This document shows positions 37,283 to 45,622 of a stretch of DNA of 64,000 nucleotides, piece by piece. Within the stretch, counting starts at the first letter, position 1. Every line of letters starts with the position of its first letter. The translations under genes were made by a program, and so were the position numbers. This stretch comes from JABDIP01 sp965227455 (GTDB lineage Bacteria; Pseudomonadota; Alphaproteobacteria; DSM-16000; Inquilinaceae). The notes below the pieces were generated by a model. That model had not been told where the DNA came from, did not search any database, and was given only the letters and a program-made list of their open reading frames with translations. The DNA lies in NCBI GenBank assembly GCA_965227455.1, contig OZ245752.1, positions 5,332,001 to 5,396,000 on the forward strand, given 5' to 3'.

Positions 37283-37912
37283 TTACGCAGAGGAGTGACG
37301 CTGGTTTGACAGGAGCGCGTCGACGCAGGACCGGCTCCAGCCTTCGAAATCCAGAGGGCTGCCGAGTCGCAATCCCAACCGAAGTCGAACGCTGGCCAGA
37401 CCCTGCCACATGCATAGCAGGTGATCCGAAAGTGTCTGAGTATCTGCGTCGCTCTTCAGGAAACCGGTATTGCGACCGTATTCCAGGAGCTCTTCCAAAT
37501 GCACCCGAGTGCGTTCAATGGCCGAGGTGTAATAGATCTCGGCGATTTCCGGTGACGACCGCGCTTGTTCGAACATCAGTCGGTCGAATTGGAGCTTGTC
37601 CTCCTGCAGGATGAGCTGCAGCAATTCGGAACCGAACGCCACCAAGGCGGCCTCGAATTCCGGGGCCGTTGCAGGGGCGTGCGCCATGTCGAACTCGAAA
37701 TGGTCGGCTTCGCTCTCCGCGACGGCACGCAGTACGCCCTGCATGTCGCCGAAATATTTGTACAGGGTCGATTTCGAAACGCTGGCGCGTCGTGCAAGCT
37801 GCTCGGTCGAGACACCGGAATACCCTTCTGCGAAAAACAGCTTTCGAGCGGCTGCGACGATCCGGCGCCGTGGTTCCACACGCTCCTGCTTTTCCAAATC
37901 CGTGCCTTTCAT
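37283..37912 (-). CDS. TetR-family transcriptional repressor
   Basis: A 209-residue repressor. The helix-turn-helix region is FFAEGYSGVSTEQLARRAS followed by VSKSTLYKYFGD (about residues 26-56). The C-terminal ligand domain is of the AefR-like type (SPEIAEIYYTSAIERTRVHL). The ATG at 37912 is the usual family start; in-frame sequence upstream up to 37972 looks non-coding. It is divergent from the SDR gene, and a 45-bp perfect palindrome between them is the obvious operator. Confidence 0.85.
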   Translation of the reverse strand: MKGTDLEKQERVEPRRRIVAAARKLFFAEGYSGVSTEQLARRASVSKSTLYKYFGDMQGVLRAVAESEADHFEFDMAHAPATAPEFEAALVAFGSELLQLILQEDKLQFDRLMFEQARSSPEIAEIYYTSAIERTRVHLEELLEYGRNTGFLKSDADTQTLSDHLLCMWQGLASVRLRLGLRLGSPLDFEGWSRSCVDALLSNQRHSSA

Positions 37913-37959
37913 CGCAATCCCTAGGGGTGGAGCCGGTTGTCGCCACCCTATCAGAACCA

Positions 37960-37987
37960 TTGACGCCGTCACCTCGTGCTATATAGT
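37960..37987 (+). promoter_or_regulatory. Promoter of the SDR gene overlapping the palindrome
   Basis: -35 TTGACG (37960-37965), a 16-base spacer and -10 TATAGT (37982-37987). The -10 box and start point lie within the left arm and centre of the palindrome, so a bound repressor would block it. Confidence 0.5.
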
Positions 37988-38017
37988 ACGGTACCGTACC
38001 GTACTATATAGCACGAG
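37973..38017. promoter_or_regulatory. 45-bp perfect palindrome, probable TetR operator
   Basis: Two perfect 21-base arms around a three-base centre (CCG). The inner part is made of GTAC-type units (TACGGTACCGTACCGTA) flanked by TATATAG. It fills most of the gap between the divergent repressor and SDR genes: 60 bases before the former and 11 bases before the GTG of the latter. Its length would allow two repressor dimers. Confidence 0.75.
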
Positions 38018-38028
38018 GGGCACGAACC

Positions 38029-38841
38029 GTGACCAACACGATCCTTGTGACCGGAGCTTCGAGCGGCATTGGCAAAGCCACGGCGAACGTCTTTACCGAG
38101 CGCGGCTGGAATGTGGTCGCGACAATGCGCTCCACCGATGGCGAGGCCACGCTGAGCAATAGCGGTTCGACCTTTGTGACCCGTCTCGACGTGACCGATC
38201 CGGCCTCGATCGACTCGGCCATCGGTGCCGGCATTGCGCGGTTCGGGCACATCGACGTGCTTCTGAACAATGCGGGGTATGCCCTGCTCGGACCGCTCGA
38301 AGCCATTTCGATGGATCAGGTGAGACGTCAATTCGAGACCAACGTCTTTGGATTGATCTCGGTGACAAAGGCCGTGCTGCCGCATTTCCGGGCCCGGCGC
38401 GCGGGAACGATCATCAATGTGTCGTCGATCGTCGGCCGTATGACCTTCCCGCTCGGCTCTGCCTATGACGGGACGAAATTCGCGGTGGAAGGGCTCTCCG
38501 AGGCGCTCAGCTATGAATTCAGAGAGATCGGCGTCCGAATGAAGATCGTCGAGCCGGGGATCGTCGCGACGAATTTCGGGCGCGCGATGGAGTTCGTCGA
38601 CGATCCCGCTCTTTCGGAATATCAGGGCCTCGTGGCTGCCATGGGACGTGCATCCGAATCGCTTGCCTCCGAGGCCGGTCCGCCGGAAATCGTGGCCGAG
38701 ACCATCTATCGGGCCGCGACCGACGATGCGGACACGCTGCGCTATCCGGCCGGCGATGACGCCGCCCGGATGATCGCGATGCGGGACTCCCTGGATGACG
38801 CGGCCCTGATCGAACGGATCCGCGGACAGTTCGGCCTTTGA
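38029..38841 (+). CDS. Short-chain dehydrogenase/reductase
   Basis: A 270-residue classical SDR oxidoreductase. The nucleotide motif is TGASSGIG (about residues 8-15), NNAG is near residue 82, the catalytic Ser is in NVSSIVG and the YxxxK pair in YDGTK (about residues 146-150). Its start is GTG, with GAGGGG eight bases upstream, partly within the edge of the palindrome. The next gene, a SnoaL-like protein, follows 53 bases later. The TetR protein probably represses both, and inducers of this kind are often the substrates. The actual substrate is unknown. Confidence 0.87.
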   Translation: MTNTILVTGASSGIGKATANVFTERGWNVVATMRSTDGEATLSNSGSTFVTRLDVTDPASIDSAIGAGIARFGHIDVLLNNAGYALLGPLEAISMDQVRRQFETNVFGLISVTKAVLPHFRARRAGTIINVSSIVGRMTFPLGSAYDGTKFAVEGLSEALSYEFREIGVRMKIVEPGIVATNFGRAMEFVDDPALSEYQGLVAAMGRASESLASEAGPPEIVAETIYRAATDDADTLRYPAGDDAARMIAMRDSLDDAALIERIRGQFGL

Positions 38842-38894
38842 ACCGATCTCGCAGGGCGATCGGCAGATATCAATCAGCGCAAGGATGGAATCGG

Positions 38895-39323
38895 ATGACC
38901 ATGGATATCGAACCGGCCCGGGAACTGCTTCGACGGCTCTATGCCGATGTGGATGCTCCCGACGTCGCGGCAAGTGATCTGGCGGCGTATTTCGCCGACA
39001 CCTTCACCGACTTCGATCGGTCGCCGATGTGGTCGAAGGAACTAACCGACAAGCAGGCCCATCTTGCGTTCTTCGAGGAGTTGAAGGGCGGCTTTGCGGA
39101 TTACCGGCATGAGATCAACCTGCTGGAACCGCTTCCGGACGGAAAAGTCGTGGTGTACTGGACGTTCCAAGGCACCCATGCGGGCACCTTCTTCAACATG
39201 CCTCCGTCCCGGAAGGAAGCCCGGATCAACGGCGTCGACATCTACACGCTGGAGAATGGCCGCGTTACGGAACAGCGCCATGTGGAGGACGTGGCCGGCC
39301 TGATGCGGCAGATCGCCGGCTGA
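38895..39323 (+). CDS. SnoaL-like/ester cyclase-type small protein
   Basis: A 142-residue protein of the cystatin-like NTF2 fold. Features are LRRLYADVDAPD at the start, the hydrophobic strand VVVYWTFQGTHAGTF and the loop GVDIYTLENGRVTEQRHVED, a typical SnoaL ending. Such proteins can be polyketide cyclases or isomerases or have no known activity. AAGGA stands about 10 bases upstream. It is transcribed with the SDR gene. The function is unassigned. Confidence 0.75.
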   Translation: MTMDIEPARELLRRLYADVDAPDVAASDLAAYFADTFTDFDRSPMWSKELTDKQAHLAFFEELKGGFADYRHEINLLEPLPDGKVVVYWTFQGTHAGTFFNMPPSRKEARINGVDIYTLENGRVTEQRHVEDVAGLMRQIAG

Positions 39324-39373
39324 ACTCGTCGATTGGCCGGATCTCCTGGGACCGCCCGAATCCTCCCGTTTCG

Positions 39374-40447
39374 TTAGAGCCGGGCGCCGGTCTGTGCATC
39401 GAACAGATGCACCTTGGCGACATTCGGTACCAACTGGATCGGTTGGCCGCGCTCCAGGCTCGGCCGGTCCATTGTGAGAGCGCAGGCCGGCTGCGTTCCC
39501 ATCTTGGCGAAGACCAGCGTATTGAGGCCGGTCGGCTCGATGACCTCGACGGTCGCAGGCACCTCTCCGTCGGCGGTGTCCAATACGGTCAGCGCCTCCG
39601 GCCGCACACCGTAGGTCACCGGCTGTCCGTCGGCAGCGTCGGCGTTCGGCGGCACCGGCAGGATGCGGTCGTCGGCGGTGCGGACGGAGGCGGTATCGCC
39701 GTCGCGATGCACGACGCCGCCGAAGAAATTCATCGCCGGCGAGCCGATGAAGCCGGCGACGAAACGGTTGGCGGGGCGGTCGTAGATCTCCAGAGGGTCG
39801 CCGATCTGCTGGATCACGCCGTCATGCATCACCACGATGCGGTCGGCCATGGTCATCGCCTCCACCTGGTCGTGGGTGACGTAGACGGCCGTCGTCCGCA
39901 GATCCATGTGCAGGGCCTTGATCTCGGTGCGCATCTGCACCCGGAGCTTGGCGTCGAGATTGCTGAGCGGCTCGTCGAAGAGGAACACCTTGGGTTGGCG
40001 GACGATGGCGCGGCCCATGGCGACGCGCTGGCGCTGGCCGCCCGAAAGCTGCCGGGGCAGCCGGTCGAGCAGGGATGAGAGGCCCAAGGTTGAGGCGGTG
40101 CGGTCCACGGCCTTGCCGATCATGCCGCGCTCCTCGTTCCGGATCTCCATGCTGAAGCCCATGTTCCGCAGCACCGACATGTGCGGGTAGAGCGCGTAGT
40201 TCTGGAACACCATGGCGATGTCGCGGTCCTTCGGCGCGACGTCGTTGACCACCTTGTCGCCGATCAGGATGTCGCCGGCGGTGATCTCCTCCAGCCCGGC
40301 GATCATGCGCAGCAGGGTGGACTTGCCGCAGCCGGACGGGCCGACCAGCACGACGAACTCGCCATCGGCCATGTCGATGTCGACGCCATGCAGCACCGGC
40401 ACCGAGCCGTATGCCTTGTAGACGTTGCGGACGGATACGGATGCCAT
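39374..40447 (-). CDS. MalK/UgpC-type sugar ABC importer ATPase
   Basis: ABC ATPase of 357 residues. Walker A GPSGCGKST, signature LSGGQRQR, Walker B VFLFDE and the switch His in YVTHDQVEAM are all intact, followed by a C-terminal TOBE/OB domain. Last gene of the minus-strand operon gntR-PLP lyase-SBP-permease-permease-ATPase. AGGA lies about eight bases before the ATG. It should power the two upstream permeases as a homodimer. Confidence 0.88.
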   Translation of the reverse strand: MASVSVRNVYKAYGSVPVLHGVDIDMADGEFVVLVGPSGCGKSTLLRMIAGLEEITAGDILIGDKVVNDVAPKDRDIAMVFQNYALYPHMSVLRNMGFSMEIRNEERGMIGKAVDRTASTLGLSSLLDRLPRQLSGGQRQRVAMGRAIVRQPKVFLFDEPLSNLDAKLRVQMRTEIKALHMDLRTTAVYVTHDQVEAMTMADRIVVMHDGVIQQIGDPLEIYDRPANRFVAGFIGSPAMNFFGGVVHRDGDTASVRTADDRILPVPPNADAADGQPVTYGVRPEALTVLDTADGEVPATVEVIEPTGLNTLVFAKMGTQPACALTMDRPSLERGQPIQLVPNVAKVHLFDAQTGARL

Positions 40448-40451
40448 GGAC

Positions 40452-41303
40452 TTATCCTTTCACCGCGCCGGCGGTCAGGCCCTGCACCAGGAAGCGCTGG
40501 ATGAACGCGAAGAATATGCAGGCCGGGATCAGCGCCAGCACCGCTGCCGCCATCATCTGCCCCCAGTCGACGGAGAATTTCGACACGAAGGTCAGCAGGC
40601 CGACCGGGAAGGTCATGCGCTCCTCGCTGTTGATCAGCATCAGGGCGAACAGCAGCTCGCTCCAGGCGGCGGTGAAGACGAAGCCCAGCGTTGCCGCCAT
40701 GCCCGGCAGGGTCAGCGGGAACACCACCCGGCGCAGCGCCGACAGCCGGGTGCAGCCGTCGATCATCGCCGCTTCCTCCAGCTCCTTGGGGATGCCGTCG
40801 AAGAAGGACTGCATCAGGAAGGTGGCGAAGGGCACGTTGAAGGCGGTGTATACGATGATCAGCCCGGCCAGGCTGTCGGTCAGCCCCAGCGGCGTCATCA
40901 GCCGGTAGATCGGCGCGATCAGCATCACCAGCGGGAACATCTGGGTCAGCAGCATAATGAAGACGACGATGTACCGGCCGCGGAAGTGGAAGCGCGAGAA
41001 GGCGTAGCCGGCCGCCGCCGCCACGATGGTCACGATGGCTGCGGTGCCCAGCGACACCATCACGCTGTTGGCGAAGAAGGCGGGGAAATCGCTCTGCAGC
41101 AGGACGAATTCGAAATTTTCCCAGGTCATCCGGGACGGCCACAGGGCAACGCCCTCGGTGAACAGCAGCCGGTCCGGCGTCACCGAGATCTTGATCAGCC
41201 AGAACAGCGGGAACAGTGCAAAGAGCATGTAGCAGGCAAGCGCGCCGTAATGCCCGACCGTAAGGGCGAGGGCCTTCCGCCGACTTTGGCCGACCGCGAT
41301 CAT
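40452..41303 (-). CDS. Sugar ABC importer permease, MalG type
   Basis: A 283-residue inner-membrane permease with six membrane segments. The EAA loop, seen at PKELEEAAMIDGCTRLSALR (about residues 174-193), contacts the ATPase. The ATG at 41303 overlaps the stop of the preceding permease (ATGA). It is four bases upstream of the ATPase gene. The end of the protein (FIQRFLVQGLTAGAVKG) is typical for the family. Confidence 0.87.
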   Translation of the reverse strand: MIAVGQSRRKALALTVGHYGALACYMLFALFPLFWLIKISVTPDRLLFTEGVALWPSRMTWENFEFVLLQSDFPAFFANSVMVSLGTAAIVTIVAAAAGYAFSRFHFRGRYIVVFIMLLTQMFPLVMLIAPIYRLMTPLGLTDSLAGLIIVYTAFNVPFATFLMQSFFDGIPKELEEAAMIDGCTRLSALRRVVFPLTLPGMAATLGFVFTAAWSELLFALMLINSEERMTFPVGLLTFVSKFSVDWGQMMAAAVLALIPACIFFAFIQRFLVQGLTAGAVKG

Positions 41304-42250
41304 GTCACCCTCGGCAGGCGCTGGCGCATTTTCAGGAGGATGACGGCGTAGAGCAGCAACAGGAGCAGGAGCGCCGTGGCGACCGTCGAGGCGTAGCCGA
41401 AATCCAGCTTCTTGTACGCGGTGGTGAAGATGTAGCTGGAGAGGATCTGGGTGGAATTGGCCGGACCGCCATTGGTCATCACGACGATCAGGTCGGCGAA
41501 GTTGCTGATCCAGATGGTCCTGAGCAGCACGGTGATGGCGATCATCGGCGCCAGGAAGGGCAGGGTGATCTTGGTGAAACGCTGCCAGGCGGTGGCGCCG
41601 TCGATGGCGGCGGCCTCGTGCAGCTCGCGCGGGATCGACTGCAGCGCCGCCAGCAGGGTGATGGCGAAGAAGGGGATGCCGAACCAGACATTGGCGACGA
41701 TCGGCCCCCACATGGCGATCGCCGGGTTCGACAGGATGTTGTAAGGCTCGGCGATGATGCCGAGATCGGCTATCCAGTGCGGCAGCGGGCCGATCACCGG
41801 GTTGAACAGCCAGGCCCAGGCCAGGCCGGACAGGAAGGTCGGCACCGCCCAGGGCAGGAAGACCAGCGCCTGCACCAGCTTGCGGCCGGCAAAGGCGCGA
41901 TCCAGCAGCAGGGCGAGGCCGAGGCCGAAGAAGAACTGCAGCACCAGCGAGCCGCCGGTCCACCACAGCGTGTTCCACAGTGCCCGCCAGAAATGCCGGT
42001 CGCCGATCAGTTCCTCGAAATTCTCCAGGCCGACATAGCCGGTCTTGAACGGGTTCAGGAGCTCGATGTTCTGGAAGGCATAGGAGATGCCGACCACCAG
42101 CGGCACGAACATCACCAGCGCCAGCAGCACCAGCGCCGGACTAAGATAGAGGTAGGGTTCGAGGATGACCGAGAGGGCGCGCCGATGCGGCGCCGGGACG
42201 GGAAGCCCCGGCGCCGCGACCGCCCGGTCGGTTATTGCTCGGCCAGCCAT
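41300..42250 (-). CDS. Sugar ABC importer permease, MalF type
   Basis: A 316-residue permease with six membrane segments. The first membrane helix is LYLSPALVLLALVMFVPLVV at about residues 35-54 and the EAA loop IPRELHEAAAIDGATAWQRF lies at about residues 202-221. The ATG at 42250 lies inside the binding-protein gene, overlapping it by 19 bases, which implies translational coupling. A start a few codons away cannot be excluded. Confidence 0.85.
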   Translation of the reverse strand: MAGRAITDRAVAAPGLPVPAPHRRALSVILEPYLYLSPALVLLALVMFVPLVVGISYAFQNIELLNPFKTGYVGLENFEELIGDRHFWRALWNTLWWTGGSLVLQFFFGLGLALLLDRAFAGRKLVQALVFLPWAVPTFLSGLAWAWLFNPVIGPLPHWIADLGIIAEPYNILSNPAIAMWGPIVANVWFGIPFFAITLLAALQSIPRELHEAAAIDGATAWQRFTKITLPFLAPMIAITVLLRTIWISNFADLIVVMTNGGPANSTQILSSYIFTTAYKKLDFGYASTVATALLLLLLLYAVILLKMRQRLPRVT

Positions 42251-43497
42251 TTCTGCTGTGCGGAGGTCAGGTACTCGGCCCATTCGGCCGTGACGTCTTC
42301 CGCGGTGCGCTCACCCAGCAGCGCCTCCTGCCCGGTCTGCACGACCATGACATCGGCGAAGTAGGCGAACTCCTCCAGATAGGTCGGCAACGAGGTGAAG
42401 TCCCAGCGCGGATCGTTCATCTCGGTGAACCAGCCTTCGAACTGCTCCGTGGCGAAGAACGGATCCTGGTCCGCACCCTTGTGGATCGGGATCACGCCGA
42501 CGAATTTCGACCAGTCCAGGTTCGACTCCCGGCTTGAGAGATGGGAGATCAAGGCCCAGGACTCGTCGCGATGCTCGGTCGCGTCGAACATCGCCCAGCC
42601 GGCATAGCCGATCGATGGGAAGGCCTTGCCGGCCGGTCCCAGCGGCATCGGTGCGACGGCGAAATCCTCCGGATCCATGCGCTCCGACACGGCGATCAGC
42701 GCATCCGGGTCCTGGTCGAGCATGGCGCAGGTGCCGGAATAGAAGCCGGAGACGATCTCGTTGAAGCCCCAATTGACGCTGTCGCGCGGCGCATAGCCGT
42801 TCTTGTACATGTCGACCAGGAACTGGAAGCCCTCGACCGCGGCCGGGCTGTCCAGGGTGCTGCGGCCGTCCTCGTCGAAGAAGGCGTTGTCGCCGGCCAT
42901 GGTCAGCATCATCATCAGCCAGCCATTGGCGCCGCCCTGACCGCCGCGCAGGCAGTAGCCGGTCTTGCCGTCGCCCAGCGCGGAGATGCGCTGCGAGGCG
43001 ACCATGAACTCCTCCATGGTCTCCGGCGGACCGTCCAGCCCGGCCTCGGCGAACAGGCTCTTGTTGTAGAACAGCGCCCGGATATAGAAGCCGTAGGGGA
43101 TCATGTAGGCGGTGTTGTTGGCGAAACGGCCGAATTGCAGGGTCCGGTCGGTCAGCTCGGCGGTGCCGTCCCAATCCTCCAGATACGGCTCCAGGCTGAC
43201 GAGCTGGCCGTTATTGGCATAGAGCGACAGCCAGCGGTCCGGCATCTCCACCACATCGGGGATCTGGCCACCCTGCACCATGGTGGCGAGCTTCTCGAAG
43301 GCCTGCCCCCAGGGCAGCGAGGTGATTTCCACCGTCACGCCGGGATTGGCGGCCTCATACTGGTCCACCATGCCGCGCAGCACCTCGGTGCGCTGCGGGC
43401 TGGTGATGACCTCGACCAGTTGCAGGGTGGTCTGCGCACTGGCCGATCCGGCAGCCATGGCGAAGGCCAAAGCGGTGGTGGCGAACAATCGTCTCAT
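42232..43497 (-). CDS. Sugar ABC importer substrate-binding protein
   Basis: A 421-residue extracellular solute-binding protein (family 1 type). A signal peptide ends GSASAQ. The first strand (LQLVEVITSPQRTEVLRGMV) and the helix YEAANPGVTVEI, then NGQLVSLEPYLEDW, fit the maltose-binding fold. GAGGA lies seven bases before the ATG. No conserved residues tell which sugar. The adjacent GntR regulator, PLP lyase and ROK sugar kinase give only broad hints. Confidence 0.87.
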   Translation of the reverse strand: MRRLFATTALAFAMAAGSASAQTTLQLVEVITSPQRTEVLRGMVDQYEAANPGVTVEITSLPWGQAFEKLATMVQGGQIPDVVEMPDRWLSLYANNGQLVSLEPYLEDWDGTAELTDRTLQFGRFANNTAYMIPYGFYIRALFYNKSLFAEAGLDGPPETMEEFMVASQRISALGDGKTGYCLRGGQGGANGWLMMMLTMAGDNAFFDEDGRSTLDSPAAVEGFQFLVDMYKNGYAPRDSVNWGFNEIVSGFYSGTCAMLDQDPDALIAVSERMDPEDFAVAPMPLGPAGKAFPSIGYAGWAMFDATEHRDESWALISHLSSRESNLDWSKFVGVIPIHKGADQDPFFATEQFEGWFTEMNDPRWDFTSLPTYLEEFAYFADVMVVQTGQEALLGERTAEDVTAEWAEYLTSAQQKWLAEQ

Positions 43498-43541
43498 TAC
43501 CGTCCTCCTCTGTCGTATGCCGGCCGTTCGTCGGCCGGCGG

Positions 43542-44714
43542 TTATGTTCCAAGTGCAAACGAGAATGCGCGGTCCAGATCGGCCCAGAGGTCCTCCGTAT
43601 CCTCCAGGCCCACATGCAGCCGGACCACTTGCGGCGAAACGCCGAAATCCACGGCCGAGTTGGGCCCGCCGGTCTGCTGCATCACCGCGCAGGCTGGCAG
43701 GACCAGGCTTTCATGACCGCCCCAGCTGACGCCGATCTTGAACAGGCGCAGTGCGTCGCAGAAGGCGGGGATGTCGAGCGCCGCATCGGCCTCGAAGCTG
43801 AGCAGGCCGGATGCCCCTTGCAGCACGGTACCATCGATGCGGTCCTCGAGCGCCGGGTGGAATACTCTTGAGACGGCGCGATGCCGTGCCAGACGTCGCG
43901 CGATCTCGGTGCCGCTGCGGTCGTGCTGGGCCATGCGCAGCGGCAGGGTCCGGAGACCGCGGACCAGCAGCCATCCCTCGAATGGCGACAGCTTGGCGCC
44001 CAGGGAGGGCAGGATCAGGTCGTTGACCCGGTCCACCAGGGCACGCCGGCCCGCCACCACGCCCGCAACGGTATCGCTGTGGCCGCTCAGATATTTCGAG
44101 GCGGAATGGACCACCAGATCGACGCCCTGGGTCAATGGCTGCTGGAAGACCGGAGTCGCCCAGCTGTTGTCGATGACGCTGACGACCCCGTGCTCCCGGG
44201 CCATGTCCGCCAGCAGGGGGATGTCCTGGGTTTCCATCACCCAGCTCGTCGGGCTTTCCAGGTAGAGCATGGCCGCGCCCGGCAGGGCGCGCTCCACCGC
44301 CACCGGGTCGCCGCCGTCCACGAAATCGACCGTGATGTCGAACCTGGGCAGCAGCTTCAGGAACAGGCGGTAGGCATCGGGATAGACATGCCGGACGCTG
44401 ACGATCCGGTCGCCGGCCTTCACATTCGACAGCACCGCCGCGCTGATCGCCGCCATGCCACTGGCCAGCCCGCGCGCCGCCTCCGCCTTCTCCAGCGCCG
44501 CGACCTTGGATTCGAATTCCATGACCGTCGGGTTGTCGCCGCGGCTGTAGATCGGTCGCCGGTTCTCTCCGGCCAAGCTTCGCTCAAGCTCGGCGAAATC
44601 GCCATAGGTGAACAGCGATGTCTGGTAGATCGGCGGCACCACCGCACCGAACGGGAAGTCGCCGTCATGGGCGACCACCGTTGCCGGCCGGTCTGTGTCG
44701 CCGTCAGCGCGCAT
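43542..44714 (-). CDS. PLP-dependent Cys/Met-metabolism enzyme, cystathionine beta-lyase-like
   Basis: A 390-residue fold-type I PLP enzyme of the Cys/Met metabolism family. Features are PIYQTSLFTYGD near the start, SRGDNPTVMEFESKVAALE, the PLP-stacking region ASGMAAISAAVLS, VIDNSWATPVFQQPL and the Schiff-base Lys in HSASKYLSGHSD. These enzymes cleave or form C-S bonds of amino acids. The start at 44714 lies within the last codons of the GntR gene (11-base overlap), so it is coupled to it. Placement in a sugar-importer operon is unusual for this family. Confidence 0.85.
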   Translation of the reverse strand: MRADGDTDRPATVVAHDGDFPFGAVVPPIYQTSLFTYGDFAELERSLAGENRRPIYSRGDNPTVMEFESKVAALEKAEAARGLASGMAAISAAVLSNVKAGDRIVSVRHVYPDAYRLFLKLLPRFDITVDFVDGGDPVAVERALPGAAMLYLESPTSWVMETQDIPLLADMAREHGVVSVIDNSWATPVFQQPLTQGVDLVVHSASKYLSGHSDTVAGVVAGRRALVDRVNDLILPSLGAKLSPFEGWLLVRGLRTLPLRMAQHDRSGTEIARRLARHRAVSRVFHPALEDRIDGTVLQGASGLLSFEADAALDIPAFCDALRLFKIGVSWGGHESLVLPACAVMQQTGGPNSAVDFGVSPQVVRLHVGLEDTEDLWADLDRAFSFALGT

Positions 44715-45477
44715 TGGCTTCGGGGGCCGCCCGTACGTCCTGCTCGACAATCTCCAGGATCGCCAGGGTCTTGTTCCGCGCCGTCTCCGGATCGCGCGCC
44801 TTGATCGCCTCGAACAATTCCCGGTGCAGATGGAAGGACCGCCGGGCGAAATCCTGCTGGCCGAACGGGTGGGAGAAGAAGTCGTGGAAGGCCTCGTACA
44901 TGGTCGCGACGATCTGACCGAACAGCGGGTTGCCGGTCGCGTTGTAGATCGACAGGTGAAACTCCCAATCCTCCTGCGGCGCGTCGCCGTATTTCCGATG
45001 CATCGCCTCCATGTGATCCAGCTTGCCCTCGATCTCGGCGATCGCGGCGTCGCTGGCCTTGCTGGCGACGATGGCGGCGGCCTCGGCCTCCAGGGCGCGG
45101 CGGATGTCCAGGGTGCGCAGCAGGCTGTCCCGCTGGCGCTGGATGGTCAGCGGCAGGTGGATCGCGTCCCGGTCGACGGCAGCACGCAGATAGGTGCCGC
45201 TGCCCTTGCGCATCTCGACGATGCCCAGCGCTTCCCAGCGCTTCAGGGCTTCGCGAATGGTGGATCGGCTGACCTGCAGCCGGTCCGCCAGTTCCCGCTC
45301 TGCCGGCAGCCGGGTGCCGACCGCGAAACCGGAACCGGCGATAAACTCCGCGAGGCTTTCCAGGACGGCGCTGTCGCGGGTCTGCGTCCGGATCGGACGC
45401 AGCGTCGGCGGTGCCGCGGCGGCATCCGGTCCGGCAGGATGGGCGGTTTCGCGACGCGCGCTTAATTGGTCTGACAT
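44704..45477 (-). CDS. GntR/FadR-family transcriptional regulator (FCD domain)
   Basis: A 257-residue regulator. The winged-helix domain has LPAERELADRLQVSRSTIRE and RWEALGIVEMRKGSGTYL. The helical FCD ligand-binding domain follows (LDIRRALEAEAAAIVASKAS and DWEFHLSIYNATGNPLFG). First gene of the minus-strand operon, and divergent from the ROK kinase. The ATG at 45477 was chosen over a TTG three codons upstream. A candidate operator overlaps the start. It probably controls both directions. Confidence 0.85.
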   Translation of the reverse strand: MSDQLSARRETAHPAGPDAAAAPPTLRPIRTQTRDSAVLESLAEFIAGSGFAVGTRLPAERELADRLQVSRSTIREALKRWEALGIVEMRKGSGTYLRAAVDRDAIHLPLTIQRQRDSLLRTLDIRRALEAEAAAIVASKASDAAIAEIEGKLDHMEAMHRKYGDAPQEDWEFHLSIYNATGNPLFGQIVATMYEAFHDFFSHPFGQQDFARRSFHLHRELFEAIKARDPETARNKTLAILEIVEQDVRAAPEANAR

Positions 45478-45486
45478 CTCGACCAA
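45466..45486. promoter_or_regulatory. Candidate GntR/FadR-type operator
   Basis: Arms TTGGTC and GACCAA flank nine bases and overlap the regulator's start codon. The left half also reads TTGGTCTGAC, close to the TTGGTCnGACCAA pattern of FadR-subfamily sites. The uneven spacing leaves this uncertain. Confidence 0.4.
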
Positions 45487-45622
45487 AATTATTCCGGTCG
45501 GGATGCGGCCCTGTCAATCCGGTTTCGCTGCCAGGGCGCGCATATCCGGCGCTTTGCGCGATTTCAGATGATGCTAGAGTTCGCGCCGCAGGACGCATCG
45601 GGCAGCGAGGGGGAGTCTGGCA

